DNA of 5,703 nt, taken from Bacillota bacterium (GTDB taxonomy: Bacteria > Bacillota > Clostridia > Peptostreptococcales > Anaerovoracaceae). The position numbers and the translations under genes are program-made. Positions 1-5,703 of this stretch are shown piece by piece (positions within the stretch are counted from its first letter, which is position 1; every line of letters begins with the position of its first letter). Where the stretch lies: positions 4,824 to 10,526 of the forward strand of contig JAUNBO010000056.1 of NCBI GenBank assembly GCA_030527065.1. The letters run 5' to 3'. The notes below the pieces were generated by a model. That model was not told the DNA's origin and did not search any database. It saw nothing but the letters and a program-made list of their open reading frames with translations.

Positions 1-288
1 TTAAAGGCCCAGAGCCTCATTTCCCTGACGGACATCCGGGGCCTGCTCCGGGACCGCAACGATGAAAACACGCTGATCCCCCGGGTCACCCTGGAAGAGG
101 TGGAGGCCCTGAAAGCAGAAGGCATTATAGACGGCGGCATGATCCCCAAGGTGGAGTGCTGCGTGGATGCGGTAAAGGGAGGGGTGCGCCGGGTGTTCAT
201 CATAGACGGCCGCATCCCCCATTCCATCATCATCGAAATGCTCACAGACGAAGGCATCGGCACCATGTTTGAAGAAGGGGACCAATGA
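1..288 (+). CDS. argB: Acetylglutamate kinase, C-terminal part (5' end outside the window)
   Basis: Reading frame 1 is open from the first base to a TGA at 286-288, giving the last 95 residues of a protein whose family is usually about 290-300 residues long. The enzyme phosphorylates N-acetyl-L-glutamate with ATP, the second step of arginine (ornithine) synthesis, in the cytoplasm. Family landmarks are visible: SLTDIRGLLRD near fragment residues 8-18, the GGMIPKV loop at about 45-51 whose Lys50 (codon 148-150) matches the active-site lysine of the amino acid kinase fold, and the C-terminal stretch FIIDGRIPHSIIIEMLTDEG followed by IGTM (about 66-89). That C-terminal pattern resembles the arginine-inhibited NAGK class, but the diagnostic N-terminal helix is outside the window, so feedback inhibition is only a guess. 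The gene is followed immediately by argD, with the TGA overlapping an in-frame ATG of argD, which fits one transcript. Identification is firm; only the fragment can be judged. Confidence 0.95.
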   Translation, partial: LKAQSLISLTDIRGLLRDRNDENTLIPRVTLEEVEALKAEGIIDGGMIPKVECCVDAVKGGVRRVFIIDGRIPHSIIIEMLTDEGIGTMFEEGDQ

Positions 289-296
289 GGGAGGAG
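289..296 (+). promoter_or_regulatory. Ribosome binding site of argD
   Basis: GGGAGGAG lies just after the argB stop codon and ends 6 bases before ATG 303. It is a near-ideal Shine-Dalgarno match at good spacing and is the reason for preferring 303 (or the adjacent in-frame ATG 306) over ATG 285, which would place this sequence inside the coding region. ATG 285 has only a GAAGGGG-like stretch close upstream. Confidence 0.65.
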
Positions 297-302
297 AAGG
301 AA

Positions 303-1487
303 ATGATGCAGGAAAAAGAATGGAAGGCCCTGTCGGACCGCTACATCGCCGGGACCTATGCCCGGGCGGATGCGCTCTTTGTCCGGGGGCAGGGTTCCCT
401 GCTTTACGACATGGAAGGGAAGCGCTACATAGACCTGTGCAGCGGCATCGGCGTCAACATCTTCGGCGCCGCCGACCCCGTGTGGGTCCGGGCCGTGACG
501 GAACAGGCCGCTCTGCTGCAGCATGTGTCCAACCTTTATTATACAGAACCTCAGACCCTTCTGGCCCGGGCTCTCTGCCAGAAGACCGGCATGGATCGGG
601 TGTTCTTCTGCAATTCGGGAGCAGAGGCCAACGAGTGCGCCATCAAGACCGCCAGGAAATACGCCTCCGACCGCTACGGCCCGGAGCGAAACGTCATCAT
701 AACCTTAAAGAACAGCTTCCACGGCCGCACCGTCACCACCATTTCCGCCACGGGCCAGGAGGTCTTTCATAAGGATTTCGGGCCCTTTACGGGGGGCTTT
801 GTATATGTGGAGCCGGGAGACCAAGGGGAGCTGCGGAGGCTTGCGGAGGAATATCCCGTCTGCGCCATCATGGCGGAGATGGTTTTGGGAGAGGGGGGCG
901 TCCAGGCCCTGCCCCAGTCCTTTGTGGACGAGATGATGAAGCTGGCCCGGGAGAAGGACATCCTCATCATCGACGATGAAGTGCAGACGGGAAACGGCCG
1001 CACCGGCCGGTACTTCTGCTGCGAGAACTACGGTCTGAAGCCCGATATCATCTCCACCGCCAAGGGATTGGGAGGCGGCCTGCCTATAGGAGCCACCCTG
1101 TTCGGGGAAAAGACCAAAGACGTCCTGACCCCCGGCACTCACGGCTCCACCTTCGGGGGCAACCCCGTCTGCGCCGCAGGAGCCCTTTCCATCGTGGAGA
1201 GAGTGGACGAAGCCCTGCTGGCAGGGGTAGAGGAAAGAGGGCGCTATCTCCGCCAGGAGCTGGAAGGCGCTCCCGGCGTCCTTTCCGTTTCGGGCATGGG
1301 GCTCATGGCAGGCATAGAGACCAAAGGACCTGCCCCGGAGATCGTGAAGGCCTGTCTGGGCCGGGGAGTGGTGCTGCTGACGGCTAAAGAAAAGCTGCGT
1401 CTGCTGCCGCCTTTGAACATCCCCATGGAGCTGCTGAAAGAGGCCACGGCCATACTGAAGGAAGAGATCGCCCGGGCGTCCTCTTAG
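303..1487 (+). CDS. argD: Acetylornithine aminotransferase (class III, PLP-dependent)
   Basis: The enzyme converts N-acetylglutamate 5-semialdehyde to N2-acetylornithine with glutamate as amino donor, the fourth step of arginine synthesis; ArgD proteins often also serve as succinyldiaminopimelate aminotransferase in lysine synthesis. From ATG 303 the product is 394 residues, close to the roughly 400 usual for the family; the in-frame ATG 285 would add six residues (MREEKE) and overlap the argB stop as ATGA. Visible class III motifs, numbered from 303, are CNSGAEANECAIKTARKYA (cofactor phosphate side, from about residue 103), SFHGRT, IIDDEVQTGNGRTG with the pyridine-binding Asp225, STAKGLGGGLPIGA with Schiff-base Lys254 (codon 1062-1064), and HGSTFGGNPVCAA. 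The segment AEMVLGEGGV has Leu195 where most family members have Gln (VQGEGG), a mild oddity. All catalytic residues are present, so it should be active. The TAG stop overlaps the convergent cobO stop. Ornithine aminotransferase or GABA aminotransferase is possible on fold alone, but the argB neighbour makes argD by far the best call. Confidence 0.95.
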   Translation: MMQEKEWKALSDRYIAGTYARADALFVRGQGSLLYDMEGKRYIDLCSGIGVNIFGAADPVWVRAVTEQAALLQHVSNLYYTEPQTLLARALCQKTGMDRVFFCNSGAEANECAIKTARKYASDRYGPERNVIITLKNSFHGRTVTTISATGQEVFHKDFGPFTGGFVYVEPGDQGELRRLAEEYPVCAIMAEMVLGEGGVQALPQSFVDEMMKLAREKDILIIDDEVQTGNGRTGRYFCCENYGLKPDIISTAKGLGGGLPIGATLFGEKTKDVLTPGTHGSTFGGNPVCAAGALSIVERVDEALLAGVEERGRYLRQELEGAPGVLSVSGMGLMAGIETKGPAPEIVKACLGRGVVLLTAKEKLRLLPPLNIPMELLKEATAILKEEIARASS

Positions 1488-1999
1488 TTTTCAATGCCCA
1501 CCCGGGAAGGGACTCCGTCGTTGTAATAGTGCTTTATCTCCTTCATTTCCGTCACCAGGTCCGCCCGGTCCATGATTTCCTGAGGAGCATAGCGCCCTGT
1601 CAGCACCACCTCGGTGTGCTCCGGCTTTTGCTCCAGGACCGCAAGCACCTGGTCCGCCTCCAATAAATGAAAGAAAAGACAGGTGTTGATCTCGTCAAAG
1701 ACCACAAGGTCGTATTCCCCCGAGGTCAGCACCTCTTTCATGCGGGCCAGGCCCTTTTGGGCGCATTCCCGGTCCTGGTCCGAGGGCTGGCCGCAGATGA
1801 AACGGGGCTCTCCGAACTGCTCCATCACCAGTCCCGGGCAGTGGAGGGGCGCTTTCAGCTCGGAGTAGACCTGCCCTTTCATGAACTGGCCGAAGAACAC
1901 CTTGTTTCCGGCGCAGAGGCAGCGGAGAGAAAGCCCCAGGGCGGCGGTGGTCTTGCCCTTGCCGTTTCCCGTATAGACCTGGATGTAGCCCTTTTCCAT
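1484..1999 (-). CDS. cobO: Cob(I)yrinic acid a,c-diamide adenosyltransferase (CobO/BtuR/CobA type)
   Basis: This 171-residue cytoplasmic enzyme transfers the 5'-deoxyadenosyl group of ATP to the cobalt of a reduced corrinoid, making adenosylcobalamin or its precursors for B12 synthesis or salvage. The N-terminal P-loop TGNGKGKTTAALG (residues 10-22) is the CobA/BtuR hallmark. It is followed by the Walker-B-like YDLVVFDEIN (96-105, Asp102-Glu103), VVLTGRYAP (131-139) and the C-terminal block ADLVTEMKEIKHYYNDGV (146-163) ending GIEN. Length fits the short form that lacks the N-terminal extension of enterobacterial BtuR. The start at 1999-1997 is set by a strong ribosome binding site 8 bases upstream; the frame stays open upstream to 2383, but that extension would cover the intergenic gap and the 5' part of addA and does not look like protein of this family. 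The gene stands alone between convergent argD and divergent addA, with no other cobalamin gene and no room for a cobalamin riboswitch. PduO- and EutT-type adenosyltransferases are excluded by the P-loop. Confidence 0.95.
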   Translation of the reverse strand: MEKGYIQVYTGNGKGKTTAALGLSLRCLCAGNKVFFGQFMKGQVYSELKAPLHCPGLVMEQFGEPRFICGQPSDQDRECAQKGLARMKEVLTSGEYDLVVFDEINTCLFFHLLEADQVLAVLEQKPEHTEVVLTGRYAPQEIMDRADLVTEMKEIKHYYNDGVPSRVGIEN

Positions 2000-2007
2000 T
2001 TTATTTG

Positions 2008-2015
2008 TCCTCCTT
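2008..2015 (-). promoter_or_regulatory. Ribosome binding site of cobO
   Basis: Read on the minus strand the bases are AAGGAGGA, an essentially perfect Shine-Dalgarno sequence, 8 bases from ATG 1999-1997. It fixes the cobO start and argues against the longer open frame that runs upstream to 2383. Confidence 0.9.
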
Positions 2016-2016
2016 A

Positions 2017-2045
2017 TAGAAATTCCGAAGCATATTTGATACAAT
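2017..2045 (+). promoter_or_regulatory. Predicted promoter of addA (extended -10 type)
   Basis: TACAAT at 2040-2045 differs from the sigma-A -10 consensus at one base and is preceded by TGA (2037-2039), giving an extended -10 element TGATACAAT. A weak -35 candidate TAGAAA (4 of 6) lies 17 bases upstream at 2017-2022. Initiation near 2052 would leave a purine-rich leader of about 70 bases before the addA ATG. Promoter function is inferred from sequence only. Confidence 0.55.
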
Positions 2046-2051
2046 ATTGTA
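2040..2051. repeat. Perfect 12-bp palindrome at the centre of the divergent promoter region
   Basis: TACAATATTGTA is a perfect inverted repeat without a spacer. With the flanks it reads TGATACAATATTGTACCA, in which 16 of 18 positions are symmetric. Each half is a TACAAT -10 hexamer for one strand, so the symmetry can be explained by a bidirectional promoter; it could also be an operator for a dimeric regulator. I do not recognise it as the box of a specific regulator. Confidence 0.8.
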
Positions 2052-2054
2052 CCA
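2046..2054 (-). promoter_or_regulatory. Predicted -10 element of cobO (extended -10 type)
   Basis: On the minus strand these bases read TGGTACAAT: a TACAAT hexamer (2051-2046) with the TGn extension. No acceptable -35 hexamer is seen at 15-18 bases upstream, so the promoter would rely on the extended -10. Transcription would start near 2039 and leave a leader of about 40 bases, too short for a riboswitch. Confidence 0.5.
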
Positions 2055-2113
2055 CAAGTTTTACAGGACGGGCAGGCTGAAAAAAGGAAAAGACCAAAAA
2101 AGAAAGGCGACGG

Positions 2114-2118
2114 GGGAG
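2114..2118 (+). promoter_or_regulatory. Ribosome binding site of addA
   Basis: GGGAG, within a GGGGGAGAAAG run, ends 4 bases before ATG 2123. It is a moderate Shine-Dalgarno match, weaker and closer than that of cobO, but it supports 2123 as the start. The upstream leader (about 2079-2122) is rich in A and G, which should leave the site unstructured. Confidence 0.6.
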
Positions 2119-2122
2119 AAAG

Positions 2123-5100
2123 ATGAAGTGGACGGCGGAACAGCGGCAGGCCATAGAGCTGAGGGACACAAATATCCTGGTTTCCGCAGCGGCAGGCGCA
2201 GGAAAGACGGCGGTGCTGGTGGAGCGGATCAAAGAGCTGCTCCGGACGGACGGGGCGGACCTGGATTCCTTTCTGGTGGTGACCTTTACCAACGCCGCCG
2301 CCTCGGAGATGAAGGCAAAGATCGCCAGGGCCATGCCCGGACAGGCGGAAGGCCTCCGGCGGGCTCACATCAGCACCTTCCACGCCTTTGCCTTAGAGGT
2401 GATCCGGCGCTACTTCCACCTGATACAGATAGAGCCGGATTTTAAGATATGCGACGAAGCCATGGGGGCCATCCTGCGGGAAGAGGCCCTGGACCGGCTT
2501 TTTGAAGAGGCCTTTGAAGCGGAGGATCCGGAATTCCTTCATTTCCTGGGGCAGTATGCCGTCAGCCGCAACGAAGACACAGTCCGGGCCATGGTGCTGG
2601 AGACCCACAGCTTCATCCAGGCCCTGCCCCATCCTCTGGAATGGCTGGGGCGGCAGGCGGAGCTGCTGGCGGCGGCGGGGACGCTTTTTCCCGGCAGCGG
2701 GGCCTTTTGGGTGCTGGCGGAACAGCTGAAACGGAAGCTGGGGCTGGTCTGCGCATATCTGCAAAAGGGAGAAGAGCTGCTGGAAGAGGCCGGTTTGCCC
2801 AGGCTGCAGAGTAAGTGCCGGAGAGACAGGGAAAGTGCAGAGACGGCTCTTCGGGCGGCGGCGGCCCTGACGGCTCTGGGAGAGGGAACGGCGGCGGGGG
2901 AAGGACCCGCCGGGCCCGGGGAGCCCCGGGTCGGGCCGGAAGAAAGAGGGGAGATCCTGAGGGCCTGGGCAGCGCTGCAGAGCGCCCTGGCCGCCGTCTC
3001 CTTCCAGTACATGACGGCAGCAAAGGAAGAAAAGGAAGGCTATGCCCTGGTGAAGGACGATCTGGCGCCCTACCGGGACCGGGCAAAGGAAATAGTGAAA
3101 AAGCTGAAGGGAGCCTTCTGCGTCAGGTCTCTGGAAGAATACTTGCAAGAAATGGAGGACACGGGCCGGGAGGCGGCCTGCCTTTTCCGGCTGACAGAGA
3201 AATTTCACCGGATCTACGGAGAGGCCAAGGCCCGCCGGCGGCTCCTGGATTTCAACGATATAGAGCACTATGCCCTGGAAATCCTGGAAAGGCCGGAGGC
3301 GGCGGAGGAATACCGACGGAAGTTCCGTTACATCTTCATCGATGAATACCAGGACAGCAACCTGGTGCAGGAGACCCTCATCAACCGCATCTGCCGGGGC
3401 GACAACGTCTTTATGGTAGGGGACGTGAAGCAGAGCATCTACAAGTTCCGCCTGGCGGAGCCGGAGCTCTTTCTTCAGAAATACCGGGATTACCGGAGAG
3501 AGGGGAACGCCGGGGGAGTCTGCCTGGACCTGAACCGCAACTTCCGCAGCAAAAAGCCCGTCATAGATCTGGTGAACGAACTCTTTTCCCGGCTTATGAC
3601 CAGAGAGTCCGCAGGCCTGGACTACGACGAAGCGGCGGCCCTGAAGCCGGGGGTCGCCTATGAAGGTCCCCTCTGTTACCCGGCGGAGCTTCATCTGACA
3701 GACATCGCCGACGGGGACGACCCGGAGCTGGATGAGGAGATCCGGGAAATGAAACAGGTCCGGCTGGAGGCCATGACGGCGGCGGCTCTCTTGAAGGAAC
3801 ACCGGGGAAAGCTCATTTACGACGCTAAGGAAGGGCGGGAAAGGCCCCTGCGGGACCGGGACATGGTGGTGCTGCTGCGGAATGCCCGGGGCCGGGCCGA
3901 CGTTTACTGTCAGGCCCTGGAGGAAGCGGGGATCCCCGCCTTTGCGGACCTGGGAGAGGGGCTGTTCGATACCCTGGAGGTGTCCGTCTTTCTCAATCTG
4001 CTGCGGGTCATAGACAACCGGCGGCAGGATGTTCCCCTTCTCAGCGCCCTTCATTCTCCCGTGTTCGGCTTTTCCCCGGAGGAGCTGGCGGAGATCAGGG
4101 CCCGGCAAAAAAAGGGCCCCTACAGCGACGCCTTTTTCCGCTATGGGGAAGAAGGGGAGCAGGCGGCTCTCCGGGAAAAATGTGCGGCGGCCCGGAAACG
4201 GCTGGAGGGCTGGCAGGAGCGTTGCCGCTTCACGCCCCTGGAAGATTTCCTGTGGGCCCTGCTTATGGAAAGCGGCTATTACAGCTACGCCGGAGCCCTG
4301 CCCGGGGGAGCGCGGCGTCAGGGCAACCTGCGGATATTGGCGGACCGGGCCCTGGTCTTCCGGGAAAACCGGGGGGCGGGACTCTTCGGCTTCATCCGTT
4401 ACGTGGAGGCCCTGCAAAAGCGCAAGGCGCCGGACCCTCAGGCAAAGCTGCTGGGGGAAGGGGACGATGTGGTCCGGGTCATGACGGTGCACAAATCCAA
4501 GGGGCTGGAATTTCCCCTGGTCCTGGTGGGGGGCCTGGGAGACCAGTTCCGGAAGGAAAAGGCCGGCGGCCCTTTGAGCCTCCACAGAGAGCTGGGGCTG
4601 GGGCTGCGGCGGGTGGACCGGGAAAACCGCTGCTATCAGAGGACCCTGCTGCAGGAGTGCATCGCCGGAAAGCGGCAGCAGGAGGATATGGCGGAGGAGC
4701 TTCGCATCCTCTACGTGGCGCTTACCCGGGGAATGGACAAGGTGATCCTGCTGGGAAGTGTGAAAAACGGGGAAAAGGCCCTGGAAGCCCCCGGATCCGT
4801 TTTGCCGGGAGACGAAAGCGCCGCCTCTTCTTTCCTGGACCTTCTGCTGCCGGCGGCGGCGGAGATGGGACTTCCCTGCCGGCTCCACAGCCGCAGGGAG
4901 CTGAGCTTGAAAAAGAGCGGGGAAGAGCAGGAGCGGATGCCGCTGCAGGAGGCTCTGGAAAGGGGCTTCCCCCGGGAAGAGGCCCTGCTGCCGCCGGAAC
5001 TGGAAAACAGGCTGGTCTGGGAATACCCTTACGAAGGGGCCAGCGTCACAAAATCCAAGTTCAGCGTGACGGAGCTGACGGCTCTGTCGGCGGCGGAGAA

Positions 5101-5695
5101 GGACGGGGAAAGGCCCGGCGCCGGGGAGGAAAAAAGGCCGGGCCGCGCCCTGGAGGCGGTGGAAATCCCCCGCTTTCTGGCGGGGAGCCGGAGCCTCACC
5201 CCGGCGGAGCGGGGCACGGCCATCCACTGTGTTATGGAACACATTCCTTTTACAGAGGAAGGGAAATCAAAAGAAGAGCTGGCCGCTTATGTGGAAGGCC
5301 TGGTGGCCCGGGAGATCCTCACACAGGAGGAAGGGGCTGCGGTGGACACGGAAAAGCTTTACCGCTTTTTCCATTCTCCTCTGGGCCGGCGGGCCTGCCG
5401 GGCGGACTGGCTCCGCCGGGAGCTGCCCTTCACTCTCCGCAAAGAGTTGGGGGGCGAAGAGATCCTGGTGCAGGGGATCATCGACTGCTGTTTCCGGGAA
5501 GGGGACCGCTATGTCCTCATAGATTACAAGTCCAATTATGTGGGGCGGCGGGGGCCGGAGGCCCTGCTGGAATACTACCGTCCTCAACTGGCGCTGTATA
5601 AGGAGGCTCTGGAGCGTATCAAAGGGGTGGAGGTGGCGGAAACCTGGCTTTACCTCTTCTCTGTGGAACAGGGAGACGGCGCCTTCCTCTTATAG
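2123..5695 (+). CDS. addA: ATP-dependent helicase/nuclease subunit A (AddA)
   Basis: AddA is the UvrD/Rep-like (SF1A) helicase plus RecB-type nuclease subunit of AddAB, which resects DNA double-strand ends for RecA-dependent repair. The 1190-residue product is near full length (B. subtilis AddA is about 1230). Helicase motifs are in order: WTAEQRQAI and Walker A SAAAGAGKT (3-29), Ia TFTNAAASEM (54-63), Ic HISTFHAF (82-89), II FIDEYQDS (Asp407-Glu408), III GDVKQSIYKFR (433-443), IV LNRNFRS (470-476), V MTVHKSKGLEF (787-797) and VI LRILYVALTRG (860-870). After an SVTEL segment (981-985) comes the C-terminal nuclease: RGTAIH (His1035), GIIDCC (Asp1121), IDYKSN (Asp1134, Lys1136) and QLALY (Gln1155, Tyr1159), so the site looks intact. 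The stop is TAG 5693-5695. A Gly/Pro-rich, low-complexity stretch at residues 253-277 probably forms a surface loop. AddB, usually encoded just upstream, is not there: the upstream neighbour is divergent cobO. PcrA/UvrD is excluded by the nuclease domain and length; RecB is less likely given the AddA-like motif wording. Confidence 0.96.
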   Translation: MKWTAEQRQAIELRDTNILVSAAAGAGKTAVLVERIKELLRTDGADLDSFLVVTFTNAAASEMKAKIARAMPGQAEGLRRAHISTFHAFALEVIRRYFHLIQIEPDFKICDEAMGAILREEALDRLFEEAFEAEDPEFLHFLGQYAVSRNEDTVRAMVLETHSFIQALPHPLEWLGRQAELLAAAGTLFPGSGAFWVLAEQLKRKLGLVCAYLQKGEELLEEAGLPRLQSKCRRDRESAETALRAAAALTALGEGTAAGEGPAGPGEPRVGPEERGEILRAWAALQSALAAVSFQYMTAAKEEKEGYALVKDDLAPYRDRAKEIVKKLKGAFCVRSLEEYLQEMEDTGREAACLFRLTEKFHRIYGEAKARRRLLDFNDIEHYALEILERPEAAEEYRRKFRYIFIDEYQDSNLVQETLINRICRGDNVFMVGDVKQSIYKFRLAEPELFLQKYRDYRREGNAGGVCLDLNRNFRSKKPVIDLVNELFSRLMTRESAGLDYDEAAALKPGVAYEGPLCYPAELHLTDIADGDDPELDEEIREMKQVRLEAMTAAALLKEHRGKLIYDAKEGRERPLRDRDMVVLLRNARGRADVYCQALEEAGIPAFADLGEGLFDTLEVSVFLNLLRVIDNRRQDVPLLSALHSPVFGFSPEELAEIRARQKKGPYSDAFFRYGEEGEQAALREKCAAARKRLEGWQERCRFTPLEDFLWALLMESGYYSYAGALPGGARRQGNLRILADRALVFRENRGAGLFGFIRYVEALQKRKAPDPQAKLLGEGDDVVRVMTVHKSKGLEFPLVLVGGLGDQFRKEKAGGPLSLHRELGLGLRRVDRENRCYQRTLLQECIAGKRQQEDMAEELRILYVALTRGMDKVILLGSVKNGEKALEAPGSVLPGDESAASSFLDLLLPAAAEMGLPCRLHSRRELSLKKSGEEQERMPLQEALERGFPREEALLPPELENRLVWEYPYEGASVTKSKFSVTELTALSAAEKDGERPGAGEEKRPGRALEAVEIPRFLAGSRSLTPAERGTAIHCVMEHIPFTEEGKSKEELAAYVEGLVAREILTQEEGAAVDTEKLYRFFHSPLGRRACRADWLRRELPFTLRKELGGEEILVQGIIDCCFREGDRYVLIDYKSNYVGRRGPEALLEYYRPQLALYKEALERIKGVEVAETWLYLFSVEQGDGAFLL

Positions 5696-5703
5696 CCGGT
5701 CAA

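Noticed and set aside
705..1142. Minus-strand open frames within argD
   Set aside because: They overlap the PLP-binding and Schiff-base region of argD, have no ribosome binding site that I can see, and look like antisense shadows.
1469..1506. Possible terminator between argD and cobO: palindrome CGCCCGGGCG (1469-1478) and a second CCCGGG (1501-1506)
   Set aside because: The repeats are inside the gene ends, the long-range pairing would have a 24-base loop, and neither strand has a T run directly after the stem.
2079..2107. A-rich runs before addA, which read as T runs on the minus strand, as an intrinsic terminator
   Set aside because: No GC-rich hairpin precedes the T runs on the minus strand, and no transcript end is expected there; it is more simply the purine-rich addA leader.
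2000..2383. N-terminal extension of cobO (start upstream at 2383, 299 residues)
   Set aside because: The extra 128 residues run through the divergent promoter region and into addA, match nothing of the adenosyltransferase family, and a strong ribosome binding site sits exactly before ATG 1999.
2393..5242. A 949-codon open frame on the minus strand beneath addA
   Set aside because: It lies wholly inside a gene with all expected helicase and nuclease motifs, shows no recognisable domain (Pro, Gln, Arg and His-rich translation), and is explained by addA avoiding TTA, CTA and TCA.
4180..5601. A 473-codon plus-strand frame overlapping addA
   Set aside because: A frame-shifted reading of addA with a Gly, Ala, Arg and Pro-rich translation typical of GC-rich shadow frames; the addA frame carries motifs V, VI and the nuclease site over the same bases.
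1..5703. A previously undescribed system, mobile element, CRISPR array or RNA gene
   Set aside because: Four known housekeeping-type genes account for nearly all bases; the only gap is the 123-bp promoter region, and no direct repeats, transposase or tRNA/rRNA signatures were seen.

Overview
The window is ordinary chromosomal DNA from a bacterium, most likely a GC-rich member of the Clostridia (Bacillota). The evidence is the AddA-type helicase-nuclease (rather than RecBCD), the argB-argD pairing, the strong AAGGAGG-like ribosome binding sites and a strong preference for G/C at codon third positions (roughly 60% GC by eye). The exact genus cannot be read from this sequence.

Layout: positions 1-288 hold the C-terminal third of argB (acetylglutamate kinase), cut by the window edge. 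It is followed directly by argD (acetylornithine aminotransferase, to 1487). Together they form the distal end of an arginine biosynthesis operon: ArgB phosphorylates N-acetylglutamate and ArgD transaminates the semialdehyde two steps later. The minus strand then carries cobO/btuR (corrinoid adenosyltransferase, 1484-1999), convergent with argD and sharing four bases across the two stop codons. A 123-bp divergent intergenic region (2000-2122) separates cobO from addA (2123-5695, plus strand), which encodes a complete 1190-residue AddA subunit of the AddAB double-strand-break repair enzyme with all helicase motifs and an intact RecB-type nuclease site. Only 8 bases follow addA.

The gene pairs have no shared pathway beyond argB-argD. 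The most interesting non-coding signal is the cobO/addA gap. There a perfect 12-bp palindrome (TACAATATTGTA, 2040-2051) forms two back-to-back TACAAT -10 elements, each preceded by an extended -10 TG, so one symmetric site could fire both genes. I found no mobile element, CRISPR array, RNA gene or new multi-gene system. The very long antisense frame under addA is explained by codon bias.
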